Source of the DNA: Halomonas getboli
Lineage (GTDB): Bacteria > Pseudomonadota > Gammaproteobacteria > Pseudomonadales > Halomonadaceae
Direction of reading: 5' to 3'
Assembly (NCBI RefSeq): GCF_023094245.1
Contig: NZ_JALMEW010000007.1
Span: forward strand, 145,312-209,311
Length of the DNA stretch: 64,000 nucleotides
Shown here: in pieces, positions 43,112 to 51,066 of the stretch
Numbering within the stretch: position 1 is the first letter of the stretch
Layout: the number at the start of each line of letters is the position of its first letter
Translations under genes and position numbers: made by a program
Notes under the pieces: model-generated
The model's input: the letters and a program-made list of their open reading frames with translations, nothing else
Databases searched by the model: none
What the model was told of the DNA's origin: nothing

Positions 43112-44033
43112 TCAGCGGCAGCATCCAGCCGAGATAGAACGGGATCAGCAGCGGGGCGGCGAGGGTGGTGAGCAGCACGGCCAGGGCGCCCTTCTCCGGC
43201 GCCATGCCGAGCTCCATGGCCACCACCACCACGTTGGCGGCCATCGGCACCACGCCGATCAGCAGCAGCGCCGTGGCCAGTGCGGGCGACAGGCCGGCCG
43301 TGGCCTGCAGCGCCAGCACCGCGCCCAGCGCCAGCAGCGGCCAGAAGACGTAGCGCACCGCCACGCAGGCGCCGATGAAGCGCCAGTCGAACTGGCGTAT
43401 CGAGACCCGCCCCAGCGTCATGCCGATGATCATCATGCCGAGCAGGGTGTAGGCGGGCGGGAAGACCTCGAGCCCCTCCATCACCGCGTCCGGCACCTCG
43501 AGCCCGGCGCCCTCCACCAGCAGTGCCGCCAGAAAGGCGTAGATCAGCGGCAGGCGCAGGATCTTGGTCAGGCTCTCGCGCACCGCGAAGCGGCCTCGGG
43601 CGCTGAGATAGAAGCCCAGGGTGAACTCGTAGAGGGTCACGCCCAGCACGCCGAACAGGTACAGCGTCACGCCCTCCGGCGGCAGCAGCACCAGCGCCAC
43701 CGGCAGGCCGAAGTAGCCGGTGTTGCCGGTGCCGGCGGAGAAGGCCAGCACCGCGCCTTCCTCGCCGGGCAGGGCGCGCCGGGCCATCGCACTGACCAGC
43801 AGTGCCACCAGGCAGGCGGCGGCGTACAGCGAGGCGGTGATCAGCAGGTAGGCCGGGGTCGGCCCGCCGAGGATCAGGCCGCGGAAGAAGGTCAGCGGGG
43901 CGATCAGGTAGATCAGCAGGGTGGCGATGGGGCGCGGATCGACGGCCAGCCGCCGGGCCGCCAGCCAGCCCAGGCCGACGAAGGCCAGCAGCGTCCACAG
44001 CGGGCCCATCAGGGTATCGGGATCGAGGCTCAT
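43101..44033 (-). CDS. AEC (auxin efflux carrier) family transporter
   Basis: A 310-residue, ten-helix membrane protein of the AEC family, bacterial members of which carry malate, malonate or other organic acids. The two inverted halves show family patterns such as GTGNTGYFGLPVALVLL and GVVPMAANVVVVAMELG. Ligand unknown. It is convergent with the GST gene and divergent from metF. Confidence 0.85.
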   Translation of the reverse strand: MSLDPDTLMGPLWTLLAFVGLGWLAARRLAVDPRPIATLLIYLIAPLTFFRGLILGGPTPAYLLITASLYAAACLVALLVSAMARRALPGEEGAVLAFSAGTGNTGYFGLPVALVLLPPEGVTLYLFGVLGVTLYEFTLGFYLSARGRFAVRESLTKILRLPLIYAFLAALLVEGAGLEVPDAVMEGLEVFPPAYTLLGMMIIGMTLGRVSIRQFDWRFIGACVAVRYVFWPLLALGAVLALQATAGLSPALATALLLIGVVPMAANVVVVAMELGMAPEKGALAVLLTTLAAPLLIPFYLGWMLPLISG

Positions 44034-44278
44034 GCGTCGTCGTCTTCCTTGTCGAGCGGGGCCTCATGATGCCCGCTCGGGCCGGGCCTGTCAGGCGACC
44101 GCGGCGGGCATCTGGAGTCTCAGTCATGAAGATACCGGATTCCACATGAATGGAATCGATACAGGACCGACGAAACTTTCATTGGTCGGCGCGCCGCCGG
44201 CTGGCCACAATAGTCGCATTCATTTGCCGCCCGTCGCCGGCGCGGCTCCTTCACCGCTCCATCAAGAGGACTGGATCG

Positions 44279-45121
44279 ATGAGCGCACAAGAGCACCCGC
44301 TGGGTATCAGCTTCGAATTCTTCCCGCCCAACACCGAGGCCGGGCGCGACAAGCTGATGCAGACCCGCGATGCCCTGGCCACCCGTGGCCCGCGCTTCTT
44401 CTCCGTCACCTACGGCGCCGGCGGCTCGACTCAGCATCGTACCACCGACACCGTGCGCATGGTGCGCGAGTCCGGTTTCACCACCGCGCCGCACCTGTCC
44501 TGCATCGGCAGCGAGAAGGCCGCGCTGCGCGACCTGCTGGCCCAGTACCGCGAGGAAGGCATCGACAGCCTGGTGGCCCTGCGCGGCGATCTGCCCTCCG
44601 GCATGGGCGGCATCGGCGAGCTGCGCTACGCCAACGAGCTGGTCGAGTTCATCCGCGAGGAGACCGGCGACCACTTCAACATCGCCGTGGCCGCCTATCC
44701 GGAGACCCATCCCCAGGCGCCGAACTTCGACCGCGACGTGGAGAACTTCGCGCGCAAGATGAAGGCCGGGGCGAACCTCGCCATTACCCAGTACTTCTTC
44801 ACTGCCGACGCCTACTTCCACTTCGTCGAGCGGGCCCGCGCGCTGGGCGTCGAGGCGCCGATCGTGCCCGGCATCATGCCGATCACCAACTACACCAAGC
44901 TGGCGCGCTTCTCCGATGCCTGCGGCGCCGAGATCCCGCGCTGGATCCGCAAGCAGCTCGAGGCCTACGGCGACGACAGCGCATCCATCGCCGCCTTCGG
45001 CGAGGACGTGATCTCGCGGCTCTGCCAGCGCCTGCTCGACGGCGGCGCGCCGGGACTCCACTTCTATACGCTCAACCAGGCCGAGCCCACGCTGCGGGTG
45101 GTGGACAACATCTGCGGCTGA
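44279..45121 (+). CDS. metF: Methylenetetrahydrofolate reductase
   Basis: A 280-residue flavoenzyme making 5-methyltetrahydrofolate for methionine synthesis. GISFEFFPP near the start, FFSVTYGAGGSTQ, LVALRGDLP and AITQYFF-like LAITQYFFTADAYFHF are diagnostic. The frame is open 43 codons further upstream, but ATG 44279 has AAGAGGA upstream and gives the family N-terminus. It completes metK, ahcY, metF within 9 kb. Confidence 0.96.
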   Translation: MSAQEHPLGISFEFFPPNTEAGRDKLMQTRDALATRGPRFFSVTYGAGGSTQHRTTDTVRMVRESGFTTAPHLSCIGSEKAALRDLLAQYREEGIDSLVALRGDLPSGMGGIGELRYANELVEFIREETGDHFNIAVAAYPETHPQAPNFDRDVENFARKMKAGANLAITQYFFTADAYFHFVERARALGVEAPIVPGIMPITNYTKLARFSDACGAEIPRWIRKQLEAYGDDSASIAAFGEDVISRLCQRLLDGGAPGLHFYTLNQAEPTLRVVDNICG

Positions 45122-45148
45122 GCCGATGGTGCAGCGTGATGAATGAGA

Positions 45149-45176
45149 AGGGCCCTGCCAGCGATGGCAGGGCCCT
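45149..45176 (+). terminator. Terminator of metF
   Basis: Twelve-base arms AGGGCCCTGCCA/TGGCAGGGCCCT with loop GCGA, followed by CTTGTTTT on the plus strand, 27 bases past the stop. Confidence 0.88.
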
Positions 45177-45297
45177 CTTGTTTTCCGGCTCGTGTGATGC
45201 CGGCGCATCGGCGGCCCGTCTCCTGAACCAAGCTGTCTCCTGAGGAGCCGCGAGCCGTGTCGGCAAGGCGCCCGTGCCCGGTGATGCGATCAACGTA

Positions 45298-45324
45298 AAA
45301 GGGCCCGCCAGTGGCGGGCCCTTT
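45298..45324 (-). terminator. Terminator of the TRAP operon
   Basis: The stem AAAGGGCCCGCC/GGCGGGCCCTTT with three-base loop is followed on the minus strand by TTACG. It lies 32 bases past the permease stop and faces the metF terminator, insulating the convergent units. Confidence 0.85.
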
Positions 45325-45355
45325 GTCCATCGGGGCATCGGCAGAGCCGTTGGCG

Positions 45356-47545
45356 TCAGTTCGACGCCGCCGTGCTCGGCGTGCCGCCGCCGTGGCGGCC
45401 GCGCTGCATCAGCAGCAGCGCCGCGCCGATGGCGAGACCGGCCACGTCGGTGACGATGCCGCCGTAGATCATGCACAGCGCGCCGACCAGCATCGCCAGC
45501 CGCTGCCACTGCTTCACCGGGCCGAAGAACCAGGACTGCACGGTGGCCGACAGCAGCACGATGCCGAGGGTGGCGGTCACGCCGACCCGCAGGATCTGCA
45601 GCCAGGAGCCTTCCATCAGCATCGCCGGGCTGTAGAAGAACATGAACGGCACGATGAAGGCGGCCAGGCCGATCTTGAACGAGGCCACCGAGGTGCCCAT
45701 GGCGTTGTCCCCGGAGATGCCCGCCGCCGCGTAGGAGGCCAGTGCCACCGGCGGAGTGATCGCCGAGACCACCGCGAAGTAGAACACGAAGAAATGCGCC
45801 ACCAGCGGCTGGATGCCGATCTCGATCAGGCCGGGAGCGACCACCGAGGCGGCCACCGCGTAGGCGGCCGTGGTCGGCATGCCCATGCCCAGCAGGATCG
45901 AGATGCACATGGCGAAGAACAGCGCCAGCAGCTGACTGACGCCGGCCAGGCCGAGAAGCAGCGAGGAGAAGCGCGCGCCGACGCCGGTCAGGGCGATGAC
46001 GCCGACGATCAGGCCGGCGCAGGCGCACACGGCGATGATCTGGATGGCCATGGTGCCGGCCAGCTGCAGCGCCCGCAGGATCGCCATCGGGCCCATCTTG
46101 TTGGGCGAGATCCAGCTCACCACGGCGGCCGAGGCGGTGGCCAGGGTGCCGGCGCGGATCACCGAGTAGCCCATGAACAGCGCGGCGATCAGGATGATGA
46201 TCGGGGCGAACAGATAGACCTGCTTGACCAGCTTCGAGAACAGCGGGATCTCGTCCTTGCGCATGCCGCGCATGCCCTTGCGAGCGGCCTCGAAGTCGAC
46301 CATGCAATAGATCGACAGGAAGTAGAGGATGGACGGAATCAGCGCGGCCACGGCGATCTCGGTGTACGGGATGCCGGTGACCTCGGCCATGATGAAGGCG
46401 CCCGCGCCCATGATCGGCGGCATGATCTGCCCGCCAGTGGAGGCGGCGGCCTCGATCGCGCCGGCGCTGCGGGCGGGGTAGCCCACCTTCTTCATCAGCG
46501 GGATGGTCAGCGAGCCGGTGGAGACCACGTTGCCGGCGCTGGTGCCGTTGATCATGCCCATCAGGCCGGAGGCGAAGATCGACACCTTGGCCGGGCCGCC
46601 GCGGGCGCGGCCGGCGGCGGCGAAGGCGAAGTTGACGAAGTAGTCGCCGACCTTCGAGGCCTGCAGGAAGGCGGCGAAGATGATGAACAGGATGATGTAG
46701 GTCGAGGACACCGCGGTGGTCGGGCCGAGCACGCCGGCGTCGGTGTAGACCTGGCTGAAGAAGCGGCCCACCGAGAGGCCCGGATAGCCGAGGAAGCCCG
46801 GCAGGTAGGGGCCGGCGAACACGTAGGCCAGGAACACGGCGGCGATGACCACCAGCGCCAGGCCGGCCACGCGGCGGGTCAGCTCGAGGATCAGTGCCGC
46901 GCCGGCGATGGCCGCGTAGGAGATGCCCATGGGCGCGAAGGGCGTGCCGGTGGAGGCGCGCAGTGGGCTGTTGAACATCACCAGCAGGTAGCCGGCGCTG
47001 GCCATGGCGCAGACCATCAGCACCAGGTCGGCCGGCGACAGGCGGTGGCGATACTGGCGGAAGCTCCACGACAGCACGATGGCCGCGGCGGTGGCCAGCA
47101 TCAGCGGGTAGCCATAGTGGAAGGCCTCGACCTCGGGGGCGATGCGCATGGCGCCGCCGCTCAGGGTGTTCTGCATCATGAACACCTGGAACAGCGCGTA
47201 GCCCGCGGGAATCAGCAGTGCATAGGCTAGCCAGCCCAGCCAGGCGGGCGAGCGGGCACGGCCGTCTTCGGCGAAGCGGGTGCCTGCATAGAGGCCGTAG
47301 CCGAGAATCAGCGCGCCGCAGATGTGCACGATGCGGAATGACCAGGTCTCCATCGGATAGAGGTTGAGCGAGATCAGATGGAAGCTGGAGTAGGCGATGG
47401 CAATGGCGGCGAACAGCAGCCACTGCCAGCCGGTGTAGAGGCGGCGGTTGGATTCCACCGCGTCGTCGTCGACGCCCTCGGCGACGACGGGAGTGACCTC
47501 CTCGTCGTCACGCTCGGCGTGACGGGGATCGTGATGCTGGGACAT
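45356..47545 (-). CDS. TRAP transporter, fused small and large permease (TAXI type)
   Basis: A 729-residue, roughly 16-helix protein fusing the DctQ-like and DctM-like subunits, as in TAXI-type TRAP transporters. The large-subunit part contains AGNVVSTGSLTIPLMKKVGYP, EAAASTGGQIMPPIMGAGAFIMAE and LGMGMPTTAAY. The start ATG 47545 has GAGGG upstream. It follows the TAXI binding-protein gene (93-base gap), so the transporter is a two-gene operon. TAXI systems take up dicarboxylates, glutamate or similar compounds; the ligand is not defined here. Confidence 0.92.
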   Translation of the reverse strand: MSQHHDPRHAERDDEEVTPVVAEGVDDDAVESNRRLYTGWQWLLFAAIAIAYSSFHLISLNLYPMETWSFRIVHICGALILGYGLYAGTRFAEDGRARSPAWLGWLAYALLIPAGYALFQVFMMQNTLSGGAMRIAPEVEAFHYGYPLMLATAAAIVLSWSFRQYRHRLSPADLVLMVCAMASAGYLLVMFNSPLRASTGTPFAPMGISYAAIAGAALILELTRRVAGLALVVIAAVFLAYVFAGPYLPGFLGYPGLSVGRFFSQVYTDAGVLGPTTAVSSTYIILFIIFAAFLQASKVGDYFVNFAFAAAGRARGGPAKVSIFASGLMGMINGTSAGNVVSTGSLTIPLMKKVGYPARSAGAIEAAASTGGQIMPPIMGAGAFIMAEVTGIPYTEIAVAALIPSILYFLSIYCMVDFEAARKGMRGMRKDEIPLFSKLVKQVYLFAPIIILIAALFMGYSVIRAGTLATASAAVVSWISPNKMGPMAILRALQLAGTMAIQIIAVCACAGLIVGVIALTGVGARFSSLLLGLAGVSQLLALFFAMCISILLGMGMPTTAAYAVAASVVAPGLIEIGIQPLVAHFFVFYFAVVSAITPPVALASYAAAGISGDNAMGTSVASFKIGLAAFIVPFMFFYSPAMLMEGSWLQILRVGVTATLGIVLLSATVQSWFFGPVKQWQRLAMLVGALCMIYGGIVTDVAGLAIGAALLLMQRGRHGGGTPSTAASN

Positions 47546-47637
47546 GGGAGTCACCCTCGGGGAACAGGCGATGAGGCTTGGGATGCTTCGAGCGACCCCG
47601 CGCCGGGGCGGCGCGGGGTCGCGGAACGGTCAGTGGA

Positions 47638-48615
47638 TCAGAGCTGCTGGTCTTCCGGAATCTCGTAGCCGTTTTCCTCGTACCAGCGCACGGCGCCGGG
47701 GTGGAACGGCAGCACGGTGTTGTACTTGATGTTCTCCGGCACGCTGAACTGAGCGCTGCGGTGGATGTCGCGCATGCGGTCGTTGTTTTCCATGCTCAGC
47801 TTGGTGATCTCGTAGACGAAGTCCTCGGGCAGATCACAGCCACCGATGGTGAAGTTCCACATGGAGACCGCCTGGGCATCTTCCTCGAGGGTCTGGTAGG
47901 TGCTGGCCGGGATCTGGAACGGCGAGACCGGGAAGGCGTCGACGATCTGTTGCTGCTCTTCCTCGGTGAACTCGATGATGTTGACGTCGGTCTGCACCTC
48001 GAGCTGGCTGACGGCCGGTACCGGGATCCCCGCGGCGAAGGCGATGACGTCGATCAGGCCGTCCTGCAGCTGGCCGCCGAGGTCGTTCCAGCCGCCGTTG
48101 CGACGCTCGAAGTCCACGCCCAGCTCCTCGAGGATCTTCGGGAAATAGGTGTCGGAGGTGGAGGCCGCCGGGCCGAAGCCGATGGTGGCGCCGTCGGGGA
48201 TGTCGGAGATCGACTCGATGCCGCTGTCGGCCAGGGTGGTGACTGAGAACGGCGTCTCGTACATCGGGAACAGCGCACAGACGTTGTCCATCGGCACGCC
48301 GGGGGCCAGCGGGCTCTGGCCGGCCTTCGCCTCGGCGGCCGGACCCATGGTGGTCAGGCCCAGGGCCAGCTCGCCGGTGTGCACCAGCGCCAGGTTCTGG
48401 TTGGGGCCGCCGGTGACCTCTCCGCCGCCGGAGAGACCCAGCTCGTCGGCGATCATGTTGGCCCAGCCGGAGCCGTAGACGAAGTAGGTGCCGCCTTGGC
48501 TGGCGGTGCCCACGGTGAAGCTTTCCGGCCATTCGCTGCGATCGGCCTGGGCGCTGCCGGCGATCAGCATGGCGCCGGCCAGGGTGCTGGTGAGGATCCG
48601 GGTGGTGGTGGACAT
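47638..48615 (-). CDS. TAXI family TRAP transporter solute-binding protein
   Basis: A 325-residue secreted binding protein. A signal peptide (RILTSTLAGAMLIAGSAQA) is followed by the TAXI-type FTVGTASQGGTYFVYGSGWANMI and GEVTGGPNQNLALVHTGELALG. It delivers substrate to the fused permease downstream. ATG 48615 is chosen: GGGAG lies upstream, and the longer frame would run through the sigma-54-type promoter. Cys-containing VCALFPMYE and GGCDLPEDF may form a disulfide. Confidence 0.92.
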   Translation of the reverse strand: MSTTTRILTSTLAGAMLIAGSAQADRSEWPESFTVGTASQGGTYFVYGSGWANMIADELGLSGGGEVTGGPNQNLALVHTGELALGLTTMGPAAEAKAGQSPLAPGVPMDNVCALFPMYETPFSVTTLADSGIESISDIPDGATIGFGPAASTSDTYFPKILEELGVDFERRNGGWNDLGGQLQDGLIDVIAFAAGIPVPAVSQLEVQTDVNIIEFTEEEQQQIVDAFPVSPFQIPASTYQTLEEDAQAVSMWNFTIGGCDLPEDFVYEITKLSMENNDRMRDIHRSAQFSVPENIKYNTVLPFHPGAVRWYEENGYEIPEDQQL

Positions 48616-48695
48616 GGCGTTTCTCCCGTCGGGATTGTTCATTGTGGTCGGTCCGAACGGATGGTGCTCGGGCCCGCTTGCGACGTCCAGATAAC

Positions 48696-48711
48696 AGCAA
48701 GGGTTGTTCCA
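48696..48711 (-). promoter_or_regulatory. Probable sigma-54 promoter of the TRAP operon
   Basis: On the minus strand TGGAAC-AACCC-TTGCT matches the RpoN consensus TGGCAC-N5-TTGCA with the invariant GG and GC exactly ten bases apart. Transcription would start near 48685, about 70 bases before the binding-protein ATG. Confidence 0.72.
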
Positions 48712-48785
48712 CAACGGGAAAACTTTCTTTATTTCATAAAGTTAAAAAATAGTGTTGCGACAAAGGTCGAATCTCGTCAGGCGGG

Positions 48786-48801
48786 GAATTTCCGGAAATT
48801 C
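48786..48801. promoter_or_regulatory. Palindrome A upstream of the TRAP promoter
   Basis: GAATTTCCGGAAATTC is a perfect 16-base palindrome centred about 82 bases upstream of the -24 element. Its right side continues into CGCACATG, which also ends palindrome B. Confidence 0.72.
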
Positions 48802-48821
48802 GCACATGATGCCTCCAGCTT

Positions 48822-48839
48822 TGTGCGGAATTCCGCACA
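48822..48839. promoter_or_regulatory. Palindrome B upstream of the TRAP promoter
   Basis: TGTGCGGAATTCCGCACA is a perfect 18-base palindrome centred 37 bases beyond palindrome A, the spacing of tandem enhancer sites used by NtrC-type activators such as DctD. It ends four bases before the end of the Na/Pi cotransporter gene. Confidence 0.75.
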
Positions 48840-48843
48840 TGGA

Positions 48844-50556
48844 TCAGCGAATGGCATCCGGCGGGCTCAGCGCCTCCAGCAGCCGGCTGGCCTGATGCAG
48901 GTCGTTCATCAGCGAGGAGGCCTGCCAGGCGTCGAGCCGCTGCCGGCGCAGGCGTTCGGCCAGCTCGTGCTGCCAGTGGCGGCGGGTCTCCTCCAGCGCG
49001 CCGCCGGCCTGCGGGCTTTCCGGGGCGTTGGCCAGCCGGTTGAGGCCCTCGGCGACCGCCATGCGCAGATCGTCGTGGGCCTCGCGCAGCGGGCTGTCCG
49101 GCGCGGCGTGGCGCAGCAGGCTGCGCTGCAGCACCTCGCCGAAGCGCACCGCCTCGACCAGCCGCAGGCTGCGCTCGTAGAGGACGTTGAGCCGCGCCTC
49201 CTGCGACTCGGTGAGCGGCACGTCGATGCGGGCGTAGAAGTCGAGGATCTCCGCCAGCAGCGGCTTGATGCGCTCGTGATAGCGGGCGTTGACCGAGGGC
49301 CAGGCGTCGGGGGCGATCACGGCCCGGGCCGCCTCGCGGTCCGGCGGGTGGCCGATCACCTCGGCGCTGGGCATCAGGATCGCCGCACACAGCAGGTGAT
49401 AGGCGCGCCGCTCCAGGCGCCGCGCCTCCTGCTCCATGGCCGCCACGGCGGTATCGGCGTGCTCCAGGGCGGTGTCGTCCAGATAGCGGGCCTGGGCCGG
49501 GTCCTGGCGCGCGGGGTCCGGAATCCAGCGCTCCAGCCACCCGGCCAGGCGGGGAATCCACGGCAGCATCAGCAGGATGCCGAGGCCATTGAACAGGGTG
49601 TGGAACAGCGCCAGCTTCAGCGTCCAGTCATCTTCGGGGATGCCGAACAGGCCGGCCAGGGCGTCCACCAGCCAGGCCAGCGGCAGCAGCAGGGCCAGGG
49701 CCACGCAGGCGGTGATCAGGTTAAAGATCACATGCGCCCCGGCCAGCCGGCGCCCGGCGCTGCCCGCGCCCAGGGCGCCCATCAGGGCGGTCACGGTGGT
49801 GCCGACGTTGGCGCCGATGGCGATGGCCAGCGCCGGCAGATAGGGCAACTGCCCCGAGGCCAGCGCGGTGAGGACGATCAGCAGGGTGGCGTGGCTCGAC
49901 TGCATCACCACGGTGGCGACCACGCCGAACAGCACGAACAGCGGCCAGTGCCATACGCGTTCGCCGGTCAGGCCGCTCAGCGACAGGCCGTCCTGCCAGG
50001 CCTCGAAGCCCAGCTTCATGAAGTCGATGCCGAGAAACAGCAGCCCCACGCCGAGCAGCAGGGTGGCGATGCCGGCGCGGGCGCCCTGCAGCACCCGCCC
50101 GCCGATCAGTCCCAGGGCCAGCAGCGGCATGGCGTAGCTGGCCAGGTCGATCTTGAGGCCGAAGGCGGCGATCAGCCAGGCGCCGGTGGTGGTACCGAGG
50201 TTGGCGCCGAAGATCAGGGCGATGGCGCCGGGCAGGGCGACCAGCCCGGCGCCGACGAAGGACATCGCCAGCAGGGTGACCAGCGAGCTGGACTGGACCA
50301 GGGCGGTGGTCAGCGCGCCGACGCCGATGGCCCGCAGCGGGCTGCGGGTGGCGTCATGCAGCCAGCGGTCGAGGGTGCCGCCGGAGAGGCGCTTGATGGC
50401 GTCTTCCAGATGGGTCATGCCCCACAGGAAGACGCCCAGGCCGGCGGCCAGGGTGGCCAGGTCGATGCGCGCCACCAGCAGGGCGGCGGCCGCGGCCAGG
50501 CCGAGCGCCTCGAGCACCCGACGAGGGGGAACCAGCGGGCGGGCCGCGGCGAACAC
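48844..50556 (-). CDS. Na/Pi cotransporter family protein with PhoU-like tail
   Basis: A 570-residue protein. The membrane part has the two inverted QSSS-type repeats of Na/phosphate cotransporters (TTALVQSSSLVTLLAM and VVMQSSHATLLIVL), each followed by GANLGTT or GANVGTT. The last 230 residues are helical and resemble a PhoU-like domain. GTG 50556 is inferred as start: it lies five bases after the yheV stop with AAGGG upstream, so the two genes are coupled. Phosphate uptake or efflux is expected. Confidence 0.86.
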   Translation of the reverse strand: MFAAARPLVPPRRVLEALGLAAAAALLVARIDLATLAAGLGVFLWGMTHLEDAIKRLSGGTLDRWLHDATRSPLRAIGVGALTTALVQSSSLVTLLAMSFVGAGLVALPGAIALIFGANLGTTTGAWLIAAFGLKIDLASYAMPLLALGLIGGRVLQGARAGIATLLLGVGLLFLGIDFMKLGFEAWQDGLSLSGLTGERVWHWPLFVLFGVVATVVMQSSHATLLIVLTALASGQLPYLPALAIAIGANVGTTVTALMGALGAGSAGRRLAGAHVIFNLITACVALALLLPLAWLVDALAGLFGIPEDDWTLKLALFHTLFNGLGILLMLPWIPRLAGWLERWIPDPARQDPAQARYLDDTALEHADTAVAAMEQEARRLERRAYHLLCAAILMPSAEVIGHPPDREAARAVIAPDAWPSVNARYHERIKPLLAEILDFYARIDVPLTESQEARLNVLYERSLRLVEAVRFGEVLQRSLLRHAAPDSPLREAHDDLRMAVAEGLNRLANAPESPQAGGALEETRRHWQHELAERLRRQRLDAWQASSLMNDLHQASRLLEALSPPDAIR

Positions 50557-50561
50557 GGGGC

Positions 50562-50804
50562 TCAGCCCTTGGGGTCGAGGATCTTCACGGTCTGCAGGTC
50601 GTCGGCCTGCGGTTCGCTCGGCTCGCGATTGACTCGGGTCTCGAGCTCGGGCATCGCCTGTTCCTCGATGGGCAGCTGCTCGAAGAAGTCGCAGCTCACG
50701 CACTCGCGGTAGCGGATGCCGTGCTGCTCCCAGCTGCGGATGCGGTCCATCTCGGCGCAGCGCGGGCAGATGGCGCCGGCGATAAAGCGTTTCTGGGTGG
50801 CCAT
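50562..50804 (-). CDS. yheV: YheV family putative metal-binding protein
   Basis: An 80-residue protein with two CxxC pairs, ICPRCAEMD (residues about 13-16) and ECVSCDFFE (about 33-36), suggesting a zinc ribbon. In E. coli the homologue lies near prlC-unrelated genes and has no known role. The C-terminal half is acidic and ends in KILDPKG. ATG 50804 has AGGAGG upstream. The first 18 codons and the ribosome binding site are duplicated just upstream at 50837-50920. Confidence 0.88.
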   Translation of the reverse strand: MATQKRFIAGAICPRCAEMDRIRSWEQHGIRYRECVSCDFFEQLPIEEQAMPELETRVNREPSEPQADDLQTVKILDPKG

Positions 50805-50808
50805 GAGG
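50751..50808. repeat. Duplicated segment, copy 1 (yheV 5' end)
   Basis: 58 bases identical to 50867-50924, offset by 116 bases. Similarity continues eight bases further (to the ribosome binding site) after a one-base indel. Confidence 0.96.
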
Positions 50809-50836
50809 GCCTCCTGAAGAATTCGGTGTGACGTGT

Positions 50837-50920
50837 TCAAGCGATGCGGATGCGCTGCCACTCTACCTCGGCGCAGCGCGGGCAGATGGCGCCGGCGATA
50901 AAGCGTTTCTGGGTGGCCAT
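50837..50920 (-). pseudogene. Truncated tandem copy of the yheV 5' end
   Basis: A 27-codon reading frame starting with its own AGGAGG and ATG. The first 18 residues equal YheV (MATQKRFIAGAICPRCAE) and include the first CxxC pair; it then runs into unrelated sequence (VEWQRIRIA) and stops. The exact nucleotide identity shows a recent partial duplication. It may be translated as a short leader peptide ahead of yheV, or be inert. Confidence 0.85.
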
Positions 50921-50924
50921 GAGG
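50867..50924. repeat. Duplicated segment, copy 2
   Basis: Second copy of the 58-base repeat described at 50751-50808. Confidence 0.96.
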
Positions 50925-51066
50925 CCTCCTGGGAATCGATGAGTGTGGCGTCTTGCGGGACGTCGTGCCGTCATTCTAACCGACACGGCGCGCCGGAGTG
51001 GTGGCGCGCCGTGCCGATGATGTCGCTCAGGGGGCTGTCTCGGGCCGCTTTTCTCAGGCGGCTTTC

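Larger units (their letters stand above)
48616..48843. promoter_or_regulatory. Control region of the TRAP operon
   Basis: These 228 bases carry, in order on the minus strand, two perfect palindromes, an AT-rich stretch (48719-48755) that might bind IHF, a -24/-12 promoter and the leader. No gene is present. Confidence 0.75.

Noticed and set aside
48616..48714. Longer version of the TAXI binding protein starting at 48714
   Set aside because: It would run through the predicted transcription start, and the signal peptide begins at 48615.
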